Assembly: GCF_003261575.2 (NCBI RefSeq)
Contig: NZ_CP036175.1
Span: 3,844,001 to 3,908,000, forward strand
From: Klebsiella huaxiensis
GTDB taxonomy: Bacteria; Pseudomonadota; Gammaproteobacteria; Enterobacterales; Enterobacteriaceae
Reading direction: 5' to 3'
Length of the DNA stretch: 64,000 bases
A program made the translations under genes and the position numbers. Below the pieces are notes generated by a model. The model had not been told where the DNA came from. It searched no databases and saw nothing but the letters and a program-made list of their open reading frames with translations. Positions 18,381-27,216 of the stretch are shown here, one piece after another (position 1 is the stretch's first letter; the number at the start of each line of letters is the position of its first letter).

Positions 18381-20054
18381 TTACTCGCCTTTAGCTGCTT
18401 TGAAAGCTTCAGCCATTGCGTTGTTAGAGAAACCTGCCTCTTCCTGTTTATTAACAGTAGCGATAGCATCTTTCTCATCAGCTTCGTCTTTAGCACGAAC
18501 AGACAGGCTGATTGCACGGTTCTTACGATCAACGCCGGTGAATTTAGCTTCAACGTCGTCGCCTACGCTCAGAACCAGAGTTGCATCTTCAACGCGGTCA
18601 CGTGAAGCTTCAGAAGCGCGCAGGTAACCTTCAACGCCGTCAGCCAGTTCTACGGTTGCGCCTTTAGCGTCAACTGCAGTCACTTTACCGTTTACGATTG
18701 CGCCTTTCTTGTTCAGTGCAACCCAGTTGTTGAACGGATCTTCTGCGAGCTGTTTAACGCCCAGAGAGATACGCTCACGTTCTGCGTCAACCTGCAGAAC
18801 AACTGCTGCGATTTCGTCGCCTTTTTTGTATTCACGTACTGCTTCTTCGCCTGCAACGTTCCAGGAGATGTCAGACAGGTGAACCAGGCCGTCGATGCCG
18901 CCGTCCAGGCCGATGAAGATACCGAAGTCAGTGATAGACTTGATTTTACCTTCAACACGGTCGCCCTTGTTGTGGGTTTCCGCGAACTGCTGCCATGGGT
19001 TGTTTTTGCACTGCTTCAGGCCCAGGGAGATACGACGACGTTCTTCGTCGATATCCAGAACCATAACTTCCACTACGTCACCAACGTTAACAACTTTGGA
19101 CGGGTGGATGTTTTTGTTGGTCCAATCCATCTCGGAAACGTGAACCAGGCCTTCAACGCCTTCTTCGATTTCAACGAAGCAGCCGTAGTCGGTCAGGTTG
19201 GTCACGCGACCAGTCAGTTTGGTACCTTCCGGATAACGCTTAGCGATAGCTACCCATGGATCTTCGCCCAGCTGTTTCAGGCCCAGAGATACACGAGTAC
19301 GCTCGCGGTCGAACTTCAGCACTTTAACAGTGATTTCGTCGCCAACGTTTACGATTTCGCTCGGATGCTTAACGCGTTTCCATGCCATATCGGTGATGTG
19401 CAGCAGGCCGTCAACGCCACCCAGATCAACGAATGCACCGTAGTCAGTGAGGTTCTTAACGATACCTTTGACTTCCATGCCTTCCTGCAGGTTTTCCAGC
19501 AGCTGATCGCGTTCTGCGCTGTTTTCGGACTCGATAACAGCACGACGAGAAACAACAACGTTGTTACGTTTCTGGTCCAGCTTGATGACTTTGAATTCAA
19601 GCTCTTTGCCTTCCAGGTGCAGCGTGTCGCGCACCGGACGAACGTCTACCAGGGAGCCTGGCAGGAACGCACGAATACCATTCAGCTCAACAGTGAAGCC
19701 ACCTTTAACTTTGCCGTTGATAACACCGACTACAGTTTCAGCTTCTTCGTAAGCTTTTTCCAGCGTGATCCAAGCTTCGTGACGTTTAGCTTTTTCACGG
19801 GAAAGCAGGGTTTCACCGAAGCCGTCTTCTACTGCATCCAGAGCAACGTCAACTTCGTCACCAACCTGGATTTCCAGCTCGCCCTGGGCGTTTTTGAACT
19901 GCTCTGCCGGAATGGCAGACTCAGATTTCAGACCGGCGTCAACCAGTACGATATCTTTGTCGATAGCAACAACAACACCACGAACGATGGAACCCGGACG
20001 GGTTTCGATTGTTTTTAAGGATTCTTCAAATAGTTGAGCAAAAGATTCTGTCAT
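18381..20054 (-). CDS. rpsA: 30S ribosomal protein S1
   Basis: Ribosomal protein S1, which brings mRNAs with structured or weak leaders to the 30S subunit. It has 557 residues, the E. coli length. Six S1/OB repeats are visible (e.g. GSIVRGVVVAIDKD, GMEVKGIVKNLTDYGAFVDLG, GTKLTGRVTNLTDYGCFVEI, GDRVEGKIKSITDFGIFIGL). The first two bind the ribosome and the later ones RNA. The ribosome-binding site is poor (only GAAG), as expected for this self-regulated gene. Transcribed between cmk and ihfB. Confidence 0.99.
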   Translation of the reverse strand: MTESFAQLFEESLKTIETRPGSIVRGVVVAIDKDIVLVDAGLKSESAIPAEQFKNAQGELEIQVGDEVDVALDAVEDGFGETLLSREKAKRHEAWITLEKAYEEAETVVGVINGKVKGGFTVELNGIRAFLPGSLVDVRPVRDTLHLEGKELEFKVIKLDQKRNNVVVSRRAVIESENSAERDQLLENLQEGMEVKGIVKNLTDYGAFVDLGGVDGLLHITDMAWKRVKHPSEIVNVGDEITVKVLKFDRERTRVSLGLKQLGEDPWVAIAKRYPEGTKLTGRVTNLTDYGCFVEIEEGVEGLVHVSEMDWTNKNIHPSKVVNVGDVVEVMVLDIDEERRRISLGLKQCKNNPWQQFAETHNKGDRVEGKIKSITDFGIFIGLDGGIDGLVHLSDISWNVAGEEAVREYKKGDEIAAVVLQVDAERERISLGVKQLAEDPFNNWVALNKKGAIVNGKVTAVDAKGATVELADGVEGYLRASEASRDRVEDATLVLSVGDDVEAKFTGVDRKNRAISLSVRAKDEADEKDAIATVNKQEEAGFSNNAMAEAFKAAKGE

Positions 20055-20150
20055 GTTTAATCTTCAGGTTTCATATTTAACGTCCACCTGGCTCCATGCC
20101 GGATGGGGTTGTTTAACATACCCGCTAACACTCCATTGCTGCGGGGGTAC
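20055..20150 (-). promoter_or_regulatory. rpsA leader with weak Shine-Dalgarno and hairpins
   Basis: The ~90 bases before rpsA carry no proper Shine-Dalgarno; only GAAG stands 8 bases from the ATG. A long stem can form around 20118-20150 (ACCCCCGC with GCGGGTAT on the minus strand) and shorter ones closer to the start (CCAT...ATGG, CAGG...CCTG). This resembles the E. coli rpsA leader, which folds into hairpins that drive efficient initiation without a Shine-Dalgarno and allow repression by free S1. The function here is inferred from that similarity. Confidence 0.65.
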
Positions 20151-20190
20151 TGCTAAAATTCGGAGGCTCTTGCGCTTCACCGATGAACGA

Positions 20191-20874
20191 TTAAGCGACT
20201 GCCAGTTTTTCGCGCGCATATTGTAGCGCTTTTTCAATCACTTGCTCAATGTTTAGTTCTGTGGAATCAAGAACCAAAGCATCAGTTGCCGGAACAAGCG
20301 GCGCCACAGTGCGATTACGATCGCGGTCATCGCGCTCTTTTATCTCGGATAAAAGGCGATCAAAGTTAACACTAAAGCCCTTCTCCTGCAACTGGAGCAT
20401 ACGACGCTGAGCACGTTCTTCCGCTGAGGCATCAAGGAAAATTTTCACCGGCGCATCAGGGAACACTACGGTCCCCATATCACGCCCGTCGGCAATCAGG
20501 CCGGGGAGTTCGCGGAAGGCGCGCTGACGGCGCAGCAACGCTTCTCTTACGCGGGGGAAAGCGGCCACTTTTGATGCCGTATTAGCCACTTCCTGAGTGC
20601 GAATTTCAGCACTAACATCCTCGCCTTCAAGAATCACTTCCAGGCTACCGTTAGTAGAAACAAAACGCACATCCAGATGCGCGGCCAGTGGAACCAGCGC
20701 GTCTTCAGATTCAACATCTACGTGGTGATGCAATGCCGCCAGAGCCAGAACACGATAAATCGCCCCAGAATCCAGCAGATGCCAGCCCAGCGTTTCCGCC
20801 ATTGCCTTGCACAATGTGCCCTTACCCGCACCGCCAGGCCCATCAATGGTGATTACCGGAACAGCTACCGTCAT
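20191..20874 (-). CDS. cmk: Cytidylate kinase
   Basis: Phosphorylates CMP and dCMP with ATP, returning CMP from RNA turnover to the nucleotide pool. It has 227 residues from ATG 20874 (MTVAVPVITIDGPGGAGKGT), which has AAGGAGA nine bases upstream; an upstream in-frame start would only add MLKEKK, encoded by that ribosome site. P-loop GPGGAGKGT is at residues ~12-20, then the CMP-binding insert and LIADGRDMGTVVFPDA. It is upstream of rpsA with a 136-base gap, as in E. coli. Confidence 0.98.
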   Translation of the reverse strand: MTVAVPVITIDGPGGAGKGTLCKAMAETLGWHLLDSGAIYRVLALAALHHHVDVESEDALVPLAAHLDVRFVSTNGSLEVILEGEDVSAEIRTQEVANTASKVAAFPRVREALLRRQRAFRELPGLIADGRDMGTVVFPDAPVKIFLDASAEERAQRRMLQLQEKGFSVNFDRLLSEIKERDDRDRNRTVAPLVPATDALVLDSTELNIEQVIEKALQYAREKLAVA

Positions 20875-20918
20875 CTTTTTCTCCTTCAGCAAGGCGCATA
20901 AATATATAAACGCCGCGC

Positions 20919-20924
20919 ATTATA
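20919..20924 (-). promoter_or_regulatory. Candidate -10 element for cmk
   Basis: A perfect TATAAT on the minus strand 45 bases before the cmk ATG, but with no good -35 hexamer at 16-18 bases (TCACTT at best). A second TATAAT lies at 21001-21006. Either could drive cmk; neither is proven. Confidence 0.4.
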
Positions 20925-21045
20925 CGCATCTATACGACGGAAAGTGAGTGTTGCTTGCAAATTACGGACAACAGGAAATGGAATGCAGAAGAATTACGCA
21001 ATTATAGCGGGCTGATGGAGCATCAGCCCGGATTGGGGCGAAGTT

Positions 21046-21813
21046 TTACTTTTTATCAGCGGCGATGCGGTCACGAATGTGCTGCGCACGTTCAGCTGAA
21101 GGCGGGTGTGAATCGAACAAAGATTTACTATGCCCGGCGTCAAGGCTGGCCAGTTTGTCGAAGCTTCCCACCAGACCTTGGGTGCTGATCTTACGTTTCT
21201 TCATCAGATCGTAAGAGAAATCATCGGCATCCGATTCCTGAGAACGGGAGAAGGCTGAGTTAATCATTCCCTCGGCGATATCACCCAACTGAGATTTAGA
21301 CAAACTCGCAGCCGCTCCACCAGCTGCTGAAACAGCATCACGCGCGGCGATAGTTGCATAAGCGGTTTGCATCGCTTTACGCGAGTGACCCAGCGCAACG
21401 TGACCCAGTTCATGGCCCAGTACGCCTTCTACTTCATTATCAGTCATCATGTCCATCAGACCGCTATAGACGCGCACGCAGCCGTTAGCCATTGCCCAGG
21501 CATTCACGTCTGATGTCACGTAAACTTTGTAGTTTACCGGGATGCCGTCGATATTATTGCCTAACGCTTTGGCAATTTTATTCAGGCGCTTGGTGTACTT
21601 GCTTGAAGAGCCCGCCAGTTGATTTTCGCCATCCATCTGCTTGCAGGCATCATCGGAAAGTGTTTTGACTTCAGAGTCAGAGAGGGTCGCTGCTTTGTAG
21701 GCCGTCATCCCGGAATTGACCAGGGCGTTGGTATCCACACCTGGCATATTTTTACAACCTGCCAACAACGTGGCAGAAACAGCTAAAGCCAGCATTAATT
21801 TTGTATTTTTCAT
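21046..21813 (-). CDS. ycaL: M48-family metalloprotease lipoprotein YcaL
   Basis: Zinc metallopeptidase of family M48B, related to LoiP (YggG) and BepA. E. coli YcaL degrades LptD stalled at the BAM complex. It has 255 residues from ATG 21813 (MKNTKLMLALAV), chosen over the ATG three codons upstream because a GGA lies at suitable distance. The lipoprotein signal ends in the lipobox LLAGC, with Cys20 the lipidation site. The metal motif is HELGH in GVLGHELGHVALGH, and the third ligand region is SQESDADDFSYDL. The protein therefore should act in the periplasm anchored to the membrane. It lies between aroA and cmk. Confidence 0.9.
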   Translation of the reverse strand: MKNTKLMLALAVSATLLAGCKNMPGVDTNALVNSGMTAYKAATLSDSEVKTLSDDACKQMDGENQLAGSSSKYTKRLNKIAKALGNNIDGIPVNYKVYVTSDVNAWAMANGCVRVYSGLMDMMTDNEVEGVLGHELGHVALGHSRKAMQTAYATIAARDAVSAAGGAAASLSKSQLGDIAEGMINSAFSRSQESDADDFSYDLMKKRKISTQGLVGSFDKLASLDAGHSKSLFDSHPPSAERAQHIRDRIAADKK

Positions 21814-21908
21814 ATCAATCATCCATTGATTTTCATATTAATCGCTTATAAATCCTATATTTACAAGCAATCAAGGCTAGCATTTAGTTTATCTGCCGAC
21901 AAGCACGT

Positions 21909-21941
21909 AAAAAAAACGCCGACCTCCAGGCCGGCGTTTTT
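21909..21941 (-). terminator. Rho-independent terminator after aroA
   Basis: Stem AAAACGCCG / CGGCGTTTT with a 10-base loop and an eight-base U-run on the minus strand, 17 bases past the aroA stop. Confidence 0.9.
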
Positions 21942-21957
21942 ATAGGACTTGCGTCAT

Positions 21958-23241
21958 TCAAGCCAGTGTGCTGATACGCGCCAGTTGCTCAAAGTAATCC
22001 GGGAAAGTTTTCGCCGTACACTTCGGATCGAGGATCGTGACCGGGGTATCGGAAAGCGCCACCAACGAGAAACACATTGCCATGCGGTGGTCGTTATAGG
22101 TACCGATGTCTGCAAACTGCAGTTTCGCAGGTGGAGTGATGCGGATGTAATCCTCACCCTCTTCAACTTCAGCGCCCACTTTACGCAGCTCTGTTGCCAT
22201 AGCAAACAGGCGGTCGGTCTCTTTGACACGCCAGTTATAAATGTTGCGCAGCGTGGTGGTACCTTTCGCAAACAACGCGGCAGTGGCGATAGTCATCGCA
22301 GCATCCGGGATATGATTCATGTCCATATCAATGGCGTTCAGCTCGCCATGAGTACAGGCAATAAAATCGTCCCCCCAGGTAACGGTTGCGCCCATTTTCT
22401 CCAGCACATCGGCGAAACGAATATCGCCCTGCACGCTGTTACGACCGATACCGGTCACTTTCACCGTACCGCCCTTAATCGCGCCAGCAGCGAGGAAATA
22501 GGATGCCGAGGAGGCATCACCCTCAACCAGATAGTCGCCTGGTGATTGATACTGCTGATTGCCTCGTACCACAAAACGCTGATAAGACTGGTTTTCAACC
22601 TCAACGCCAAACGTCTTCATCAGGTTGAGCGTGATATCAATGTAAGGTTTGGAAACCAAGTCGCCTTTAATAGCAATAACGGTATCCTGCGGAGCCAGCG
22701 GCGCGGTCATCAACAGCGCAGTGAGAAACTGGCTGGAAACGCTGCCGTCAACATCAACATGACCTCCGTTGAAACCACCGCGCAGACGCAGAGGCGGATA
22801 GTTTTCCTGCTCCAGATAATCGATTTGTGCACCGCCCTGACGCAACGCATCAACCAGGTGGCCAATCGGACGCTCTTTCATTCGCGGCTCACCGGTCAGC
22901 ACAATATTATTGCTACCCAGGCATAACGCCGCCGCCAGCGGGCGCATTGCGGTCCCGGCGTTACCGAGGAACAGTTCCAGCACCTGGTCAGACTGTAGTG
23001 GACCCCCGTTACCTATCACTTCGCAACGAGTACGATCGGAGGACAGGGTGTAATGAACTCCCAGGGCGTTGAGGGCATTCAGCATGTGGCGCACATCGTC
23101 GCTATCCAGCAGATTGGTCAGCACCGTAGTGCCATGGGCTAATGCCGCCAGCAGCAAAGCACGATTGGAGACACTTTTGGACCCGGGCAGGTTAATAGTG
23201 CCATCTACACGTGCGATGGGTTGTAACGTCAGGGATTCCAT
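21958..23241 (-). CDS. aroA: 3-phosphoshikimate 1-carboxyvinyltransferase (EPSP synthase)
   Basis: Sixth step of the shikimate pathway: shikimate-3-phosphate plus PEP gives EPSP. It has 427 residues from ATG 23241 (MESLTLQPIARVDG), the E. coli N-terminus; a TTG three codons upstream is not favoured. Family motifs LPGSKSVSNRALLLAALA (substrate binding, residues ~18-35), LFLGNAGTAMRPL (PEP site, with the class I Gly96/Ala97 pattern), EPRMKERPI and YNDHRMAM are intact. It forms an operon with serC, with a 72-base gap containing a strong hairpin. Confidence 0.99.
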   Translation of the reverse strand: MESLTLQPIARVDGTINLPGSKSVSNRALLLAALAHGTTVLTNLLDSDDVRHMLNALNALGVHYTLSSDRTRCEVIGNGGPLQSDQVLELFLGNAGTAMRPLAAALCLGSNNIVLTGEPRMKERPIGHLVDALRQGGAQIDYLEQENYPPLRLRGGFNGGHVDVDGSVSSQFLTALLMTAPLAPQDTVIAIKGDLVSKPYIDITLNLMKTFGVEVENQSYQRFVVRGNQQYQSPGDYLVEGDASSASYFLAAGAIKGGTVKVTGIGRNSVQGDIRFADVLEKMGATVTWGDDFIACTHGELNAIDMDMNHIPDAAMTIATAALFAKGTTTLRNIYNWRVKETDRLFAMATELRKVGAEVEEGEDYIRITPPAKLQFADIGTYNDHRMAMCFSLVALSDTPVTILDPKCTAKTFPDYFEQLARISTLA

Positions 23242-23265
23242 TAAACTCAACTCTCAAACAAACAG

Positions 23266-23294
23266 AATAAAAACCCCGCAGGCTGGCTGCGGGG
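23266..23294 (-). terminator. Intercistronic terminator-like hairpin, serC-aroA
   Basis: Minus-strand stem CCCCGCAG / CTGCGGGG followed by TTTTTATT, lying between the two genes of one operon. Partial termination here would give more serC than aroA transcript. A hairpin at this position is also known from the E. coli operon. Confidence 0.75.
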
Positions 23295-23313
23295 ATGAAA
23301 AACAAGGCAACGA

Positions 23314-24402
23314 TTAACCGTGACGGCGTTCGAAGTCCTGCATAAAGTCAGTCAGCGCCTTCACACCGGCCAACGGCATCGCATTATAAATGGAGGCTCG
23401 CATGCCGCCCACCACGCGGTGACCTTTCAACGCATGCAGACCGGCGGCAAAAGACTCTTCAAGGAACAACTTGTCAAGAGCGCTATCCGCCAGTTGGAAC
23501 GGCACGTTCATGCGAGAACGGTTCGCCACAGCAACGTCATTGCGATAGAAACCACTGCGATCAATCACGCCATATAGTAAGTCGGCTTTCTGCTGGTTAA
23601 TTTTATCCATCACAGCGACGCCGCCCTGCTCTTTCAGCCACTTAAACACCAGGCCTGACAGATACCAGGCAAATGTCGGCGGCGTGTTGAACATTGAGTC
23701 ATTCTCAGCCAGGATGGAATAGTCAAGAATCGACGGGCAGGCTACGTTGGCTTTGCCCAGCAGATCTTCGCGAACAATAATCAGCGTCAAACCTGCCGGA
23801 CCGATGTTTTTCTGCGCACCGGCGTAGATCACGCCATAACGGCTAACGTCGATTTCACGAGATAAAATAGTCGAAGATAAATCCGCCGTAACTATCACAT
23901 CGTCAGCAAAGTTCGGCGCTTCTTCGATGGCAATACCATCAATGGTTTCATTCGGGCAGTAGTGCAGGTACGCAGCGCCAGGCGTCAGTTGCCATTCGCT
24001 CATTGGTTTAACCGCGCGCAGACCGTCAACGGTGATTTTGGCGTCGATTACGTTCGGATTACAGTATTTATGTGCTTCTTTAACCGCGCTGGCTGCCCAG
24101 TAACCAGCATCTACGTAGTCGGCAACGGTTTTATCGCCAAGCAGATTCAGCGGGATGCCCGCAAACTGTCCGCGGCCGCCGCCATGACAGAATAAAACTT
24201 TGTAGTTGGAAGGAATATTGAGCAGGGAGCGAAAATCCTGTTCCGCCTCTTCAGCCACCTTAATGAACTCTTTCCCACGGTGGCTGATTTCCATCACCGA
24301 CGTCCCCAAACCATTCCAGTCACACAGTTCCTGCTGCGCCAGTTTGAGTACTTCCGCCGGCAGCATTGCCGGGCCCGAACTGAAGTTATAGACCTGAGCC
24401 AT
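23314..24402 (-). CDS. serC: Phosphoserine/phosphohydroxythreonine aminotransferase
   Basis: PLP enzyme that transaminates 3-phosphohydroxypyruvate (serine synthesis) and the related intermediate in pyridoxal phosphate synthesis. It has 362 residues. The N-terminus is MAQVYNFSSGPAMLPAEVL, and the PLP lysine lies in YAGAQKNIGPAG near residue 198. Conserved FCHGGGRGQFAG and the C-terminal GGMRASIYNAMP are present. First gene of the serC-aroA operon, which links serine, vitamin B6 and aromatic synthesis. The leader carries a CRP-like site. Confidence 0.98.
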   Translation of the reverse strand: MAQVYNFSSGPAMLPAEVLKLAQQELCDWNGLGTSVMEISHRGKEFIKVAEEAEQDFRSLLNIPSNYKVLFCHGGGRGQFAGIPLNLLGDKTVADYVDAGYWAASAVKEAHKYCNPNVIDAKITVDGLRAVKPMSEWQLTPGAAYLHYCPNETIDGIAIEEAPNFADDVIVTADLSSTILSREIDVSRYGVIYAGAQKNIGPAGLTLIIVREDLLGKANVACPSILDYSILAENDSMFNTPPTFAWYLSGLVFKWLKEQGGVAVMDKINQQKADLLYGVIDRSGFYRNDVAVANRSRMNVPFQLADSALDKLFLEESFAAGLHALKGHRVVGGMRASIYNAMPLAGVKALTDFMQDFERRHG

Positions 24403-24430
24403 TTACCCTCACCACGTTGCTATGTTATTT

Positions 24431-24450
24431 GCCCGCGAACCGTCGCGGGC
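24431..24450 (-). other. Hairpin in the serC leader
   Basis: Perfect 8-bp inverted repeat GCCCGCGA / TCGCGGGC with a four-base loop, 29 bases before the serC start. The bases after the stem (AAATAA on the minus strand) are not a U-run, so it is more likely a leader structure than a terminator. Confidence 0.6.
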
Positions 24451-24527
24451 ATAAGTTATTCCTGTGGCTATCGGTTTTATCATTCAGTGACACGTACCGC
24501 AACGGCTAAAACTGAACAGTGGCAAAA

Positions 24528-24543
24528 TGCGACCCCACTCACA
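24528..24543 (-). promoter_or_regulatory. CRP-like site upstream of serC
   Basis: Minus-strand TGTGA-N6-TCGCA followed by TTTT, i.e. 9 of 10 core positions of the CRP consensus TGTGA-N6-TCACA. It lies ~125 bases before serC. In E. coli cAMP-CRP and Lrp act antagonistically on serC-aroA, which makes this a credible functional site. Confidence 0.6.
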
Positions 24544-24589
24544 CAAAAGAATCTGCCAGCTTGACGTCATATAACCGACATAATTGCTG

Positions 24590-25282
24590 TCAGGTGACTC
24601 TTTTTGCTCGACTGACCTTCGACCATTCTGCATTTGCACAACGCGGGCATAATTGCTTATCCCCGGCACGAAACATAAGGATTGCGCTACAGCGGACGCA
24701 GGCGTACTCATCATCATGTGGGATGGTAGTAAAACGCTCAGTAAAGCGTGAAGGTAAAATAGAGAGTCCGGCTTTAACATTCGGATCCGGGTAGTAATAA
24801 AGGCTAATTTGCCCGTTAGTTTCCAGAATAGCCAGCCGGACCTGCCCCAGTTGTTCCACGCCGTTGGTGCGAAGCTCCATAAAAAACTCAAATTCGGTCA
24901 TGTTTTCAGCCTGGAGCTTTTCCCATGCCAGCTCGCCGTCTTCCACCACCACGATCGGCTTACCTTCAAGTAAATCCTCCAGCTTTTCACTGTGCCCCAT
25001 CAGCCACATGACTAGCCGGTACAGGAGAGCCAGAGTGATAAAAACGGCCAGCACCGGCAGCATGGGGACATCATCATAGAATGCGACATCACCTGCCGCC
25101 GAGCCGAGGGTCAGAATGATCAGTACTTCAAACAACGACATCTGTCGAACGCCACGCCGACCGGTGATTTTAAGGAAAATGAATACCAGCACGAAGGTAT
25201 AGAGGCTACGTAACGCCACCTCGGCAAGAAATTCCACTGGCACCTTATCCAGTGCCATACGATGCCAATCAAAAGTCTTCAT
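24590..25282 (-). CDS. ycaP: YcaP, DUF421 inner-membrane protein
   Basis: A 230-residue protein of the UPF0702/DUF421 family with no firmly known function. The start at ATG 25282 (MKTFDWHRMALDKVP) matches E. coli YcaP; a longer frame upstream would run into the divergent ycaO region. Hydrophobic segments lie at ~22-40, ~57-70 and ~75-95, followed by a soluble domain (GKPIVVVEDGELAWE, NMTEFEFFMELR). The C-terminus has a zinc-ribbon-like CVRC...CPRC pair and a basic tail. Divergent from ycaO. Confidence 0.88.
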   Translation of the reverse strand: MKTFDWHRMALDKVPVEFLAEVALRSLYTFVLVFIFLKITGRRGVRQMSLFEVLIILTLGSAAGDVAFYDDVPMLPVLAVFITLALLYRLVMWLMGHSEKLEDLLEGKPIVVVEDGELAWEKLQAENMTEFEFFMELRTNGVEQLGQVRLAILETNGQISLYYYPDPNVKAGLSILPSRFTERFTTIPHDDEYACVRCSAILMFRAGDKQLCPRCANAEWSKVSRAKRVT

Positions 25283-25396
25283 GGTTAACGCCTGAACAGT
25301 TATCGAATGACATAAGCATAGCCAGACGATGGAGATAGCACCTGTCATCTAAAACCCGTATGATTGCGCGCTTTACGTACGATAAAAGTGAATGCC

Positions 25397-27157
25397 ATGA
25401 CTCAAACATTTATTACCGGCAAAGATGCCGCCCTGGAAGATTCCATCGCTCGCTTCCAGAAAAAATTGCTCGACCTCGGATTTGATATTGAAGAGGCTTC
25501 ATGGCTCAACCCGGTACCGCACGTCTGGTCAGTGCACATCCGCGATAAAGAGTGCGCTTTATGTTTCACCAACGGTAAAGGCGCAACCAAAAAAGCCGCG
25601 CTGGCTTCCGCACTAGGGGAATACTTCGAGCGTCTCTCCACTAACTACTTTTTCGCTGATTTCTGGTTGGGCGACACCATCGCTAACGGCCCTTTCGTTC
25701 ACTATCCGAATGAAAAATGGTTCCCGCTCACCGACGATGATGAAGTGCCGGAAGGCTTGCTAGATGCCCGCCTGCGTGCGTTCTACGATCCTGACGATCA
25801 GTTAACTGCCAGCATGCTGGTGGATCTGCAATCAGGTAATGACGATCGCGGCGTGTGCGGCCTGCCGTTCACTCGCCAGTCTGACGGCGAGACGATATAT
25901 ATTCCGATGAATATCATTGGCAACCTGTACGTTTCGAATGGCATGTCTGCGGGCAATACCCGCAACGAAGCCCGCGTTCAAGGTCTGTCAGAAGTATTTG
26001 AACGCCATATTAAAAATCGCATTATTGCTGAAAGCATCAGCTTGCCGGAAATTCCGGCGGAGGTGATGGCGCGTTATCCGGGCGTTGTGGAGTCGATTAA
26101 TAAACTGGAAGCCGAAGGTTTCCCGATTTTCGCTTATGACGGTTCACTGGGCGGCAAATATCCAGTTATCTGCGTTGTGCTGTTTAACCCGGCTAACGGA
26201 ACTTGTTTTGCGTCTTTCGGCGCGCACCCTGATTTCGGCGTCGCGCTGGAACGTACCGTTACCGAGTTACTGCAAGGCCGTGGCCTGAAAGATCTCGACG
26301 TCTTTACGCCGCCGACCTTCGATGATGAAGAAGTTGCCGAACACGCCAATCTTGAGACTCACTTTATCGATTCCAGCGGTCTGATCTCCTGGGATATGTT
26401 TAAGCAGGATGCCGACTACCCATTCGTGGACTGGAGCTTCTCCGGAACGACGGATGAAGAGTTCGCCACCCTGATGGCTATCTTCAAACAAGAAGATAAA
26501 GAAGTGTATATCGCCGATTACGAACACCTGAGCGTCTACGCATGCCGAATTATCGTTCCGGGCATGTCCGATATCTACCCGGCGGAAGATCTCTGGCTGG
26601 CGAACAACAGCATGGGTGCACACCTGCGGGAAACCATTCTTTCCCTGCCGGGAAGCGAGTGGGAAAAAGAAGATTATCTTGCGCTTATCGAACAAATGGA
26701 CGATGAAGGCCTTGATGATTTCACCCGCGTTCGCGAGCTGCTTGGCCTGGCAACTGGCAAAGATAATGGCTGGTACACGCTACGCATTGGTGAGTTAAAA
26801 GCGATGCTGGCGCTGGCGGGAGGTGATATTGAGCAAGCCTTGATCTGGACCGAATGGACCATGGAGTTCAATGCTTCAATATTTAGCGCTGAACGCGCTA
26901 ATTACTACCGTTGCCTGCAAACGCTACTGTTGCTCAGCCAGGAAGAAGAGCGCCAGCCGCTGCAATACCTGAACGCCTTTGTGCGTATGTACGGCGTTGA
27001 AGCAGTAGAAGCCGCCAGCGCAGCGCTTAGCGGCGAAGCTCCTTTCTACGGTTTGCAGACCGTAGACAGCGATCTGCTGGCTTTCCCGGCTCATCAGTCT
27101 TTACTGAAGGCCTATGAAAAGTTGCAGCGCGCAAAAGCTGAATTCTGGGTTAAATAA
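25397..27157 (+). CDS. ycaO: YcaO, ribosomal S12 methylthiotransferase accessory factor
   Basis: Founding member of the YcaO ATP-using family. In E. coli it assists RimO in beta-methylthiolation of ribosomal protein S12; other family members make azolines in peptides. It has 586 residues from ATG 25397 (MTQTFITGKDAALED), the E. coli start. ATP-binding motifs typical of the family are ASALGEYFERLSTN (residues ~75-88) and VQGLSEVFERHIKNR (~205). The C-terminal third is the helical, TPR-like domain specific to this non-azoline subgroup. It stands alone with its own terminator; focA follows after 387 bases. Confidence 0.95.
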   Translation: MTQTFITGKDAALEDSIARFQKKLLDLGFDIEEASWLNPVPHVWSVHIRDKECALCFTNGKGATKKAALASALGEYFERLSTNYFFADFWLGDTIANGPFVHYPNEKWFPLTDDDEVPEGLLDARLRAFYDPDDQLTASMLVDLQSGNDDRGVCGLPFTRQSDGETIYIPMNIIGNLYVSNGMSAGNTRNEARVQGLSEVFERHIKNRIIAESISLPEIPAEVMARYPGVVESINKLEAEGFPIFAYDGSLGGKYPVICVVLFNPANGTCFASFGAHPDFGVALERTVTELLQGRGLKDLDVFTPPTFDDEEVAEHANLETHFIDSSGLISWDMFKQDADYPFVDWSFSGTTDEEFATLMAIFKQEDKEVYIADYEHLSVYACRIIVPGMSDIYPAEDLWLANNSMGAHLRETILSLPGSEWEKEDYLALIEQMDDEGLDDFTRVRELLGLATGKDNGWYTLRIGELKAMLALAGGDIEQALIWTEWTMEFNASIFSAERANYYRCLQTLLLLSQEEERQPLQYLNAFVRMYGVEAVEAASAALSGEAPFYGLQTVDSDLLAFPAHQSLLKAYEKLQRAKAEFWVK

Positions 27158-27187
27158 CGCGTTTTTATCTGTCAAAATATCAGTATC

Positions 27188-27216
27188 ACGGGGGTCAGTT
27201 GTGACCCCGTTTTTCT
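27188..27216 (+). terminator. Rho-independent terminator after ycaO
   Basis: Stem CGGGGTCA / TGACCCCG (one G bulge) followed by TTTTTCTT, 30 bases past the ycaO stop. Confidence 0.88.

Noticed and set aside
18879..20018. A 379-codon open frame antisense to rpsA
   Set aside because: Same cause: codon bias of a ribosomal protein gene; composition (Asn, Phe, Val runs) is not protein-like.
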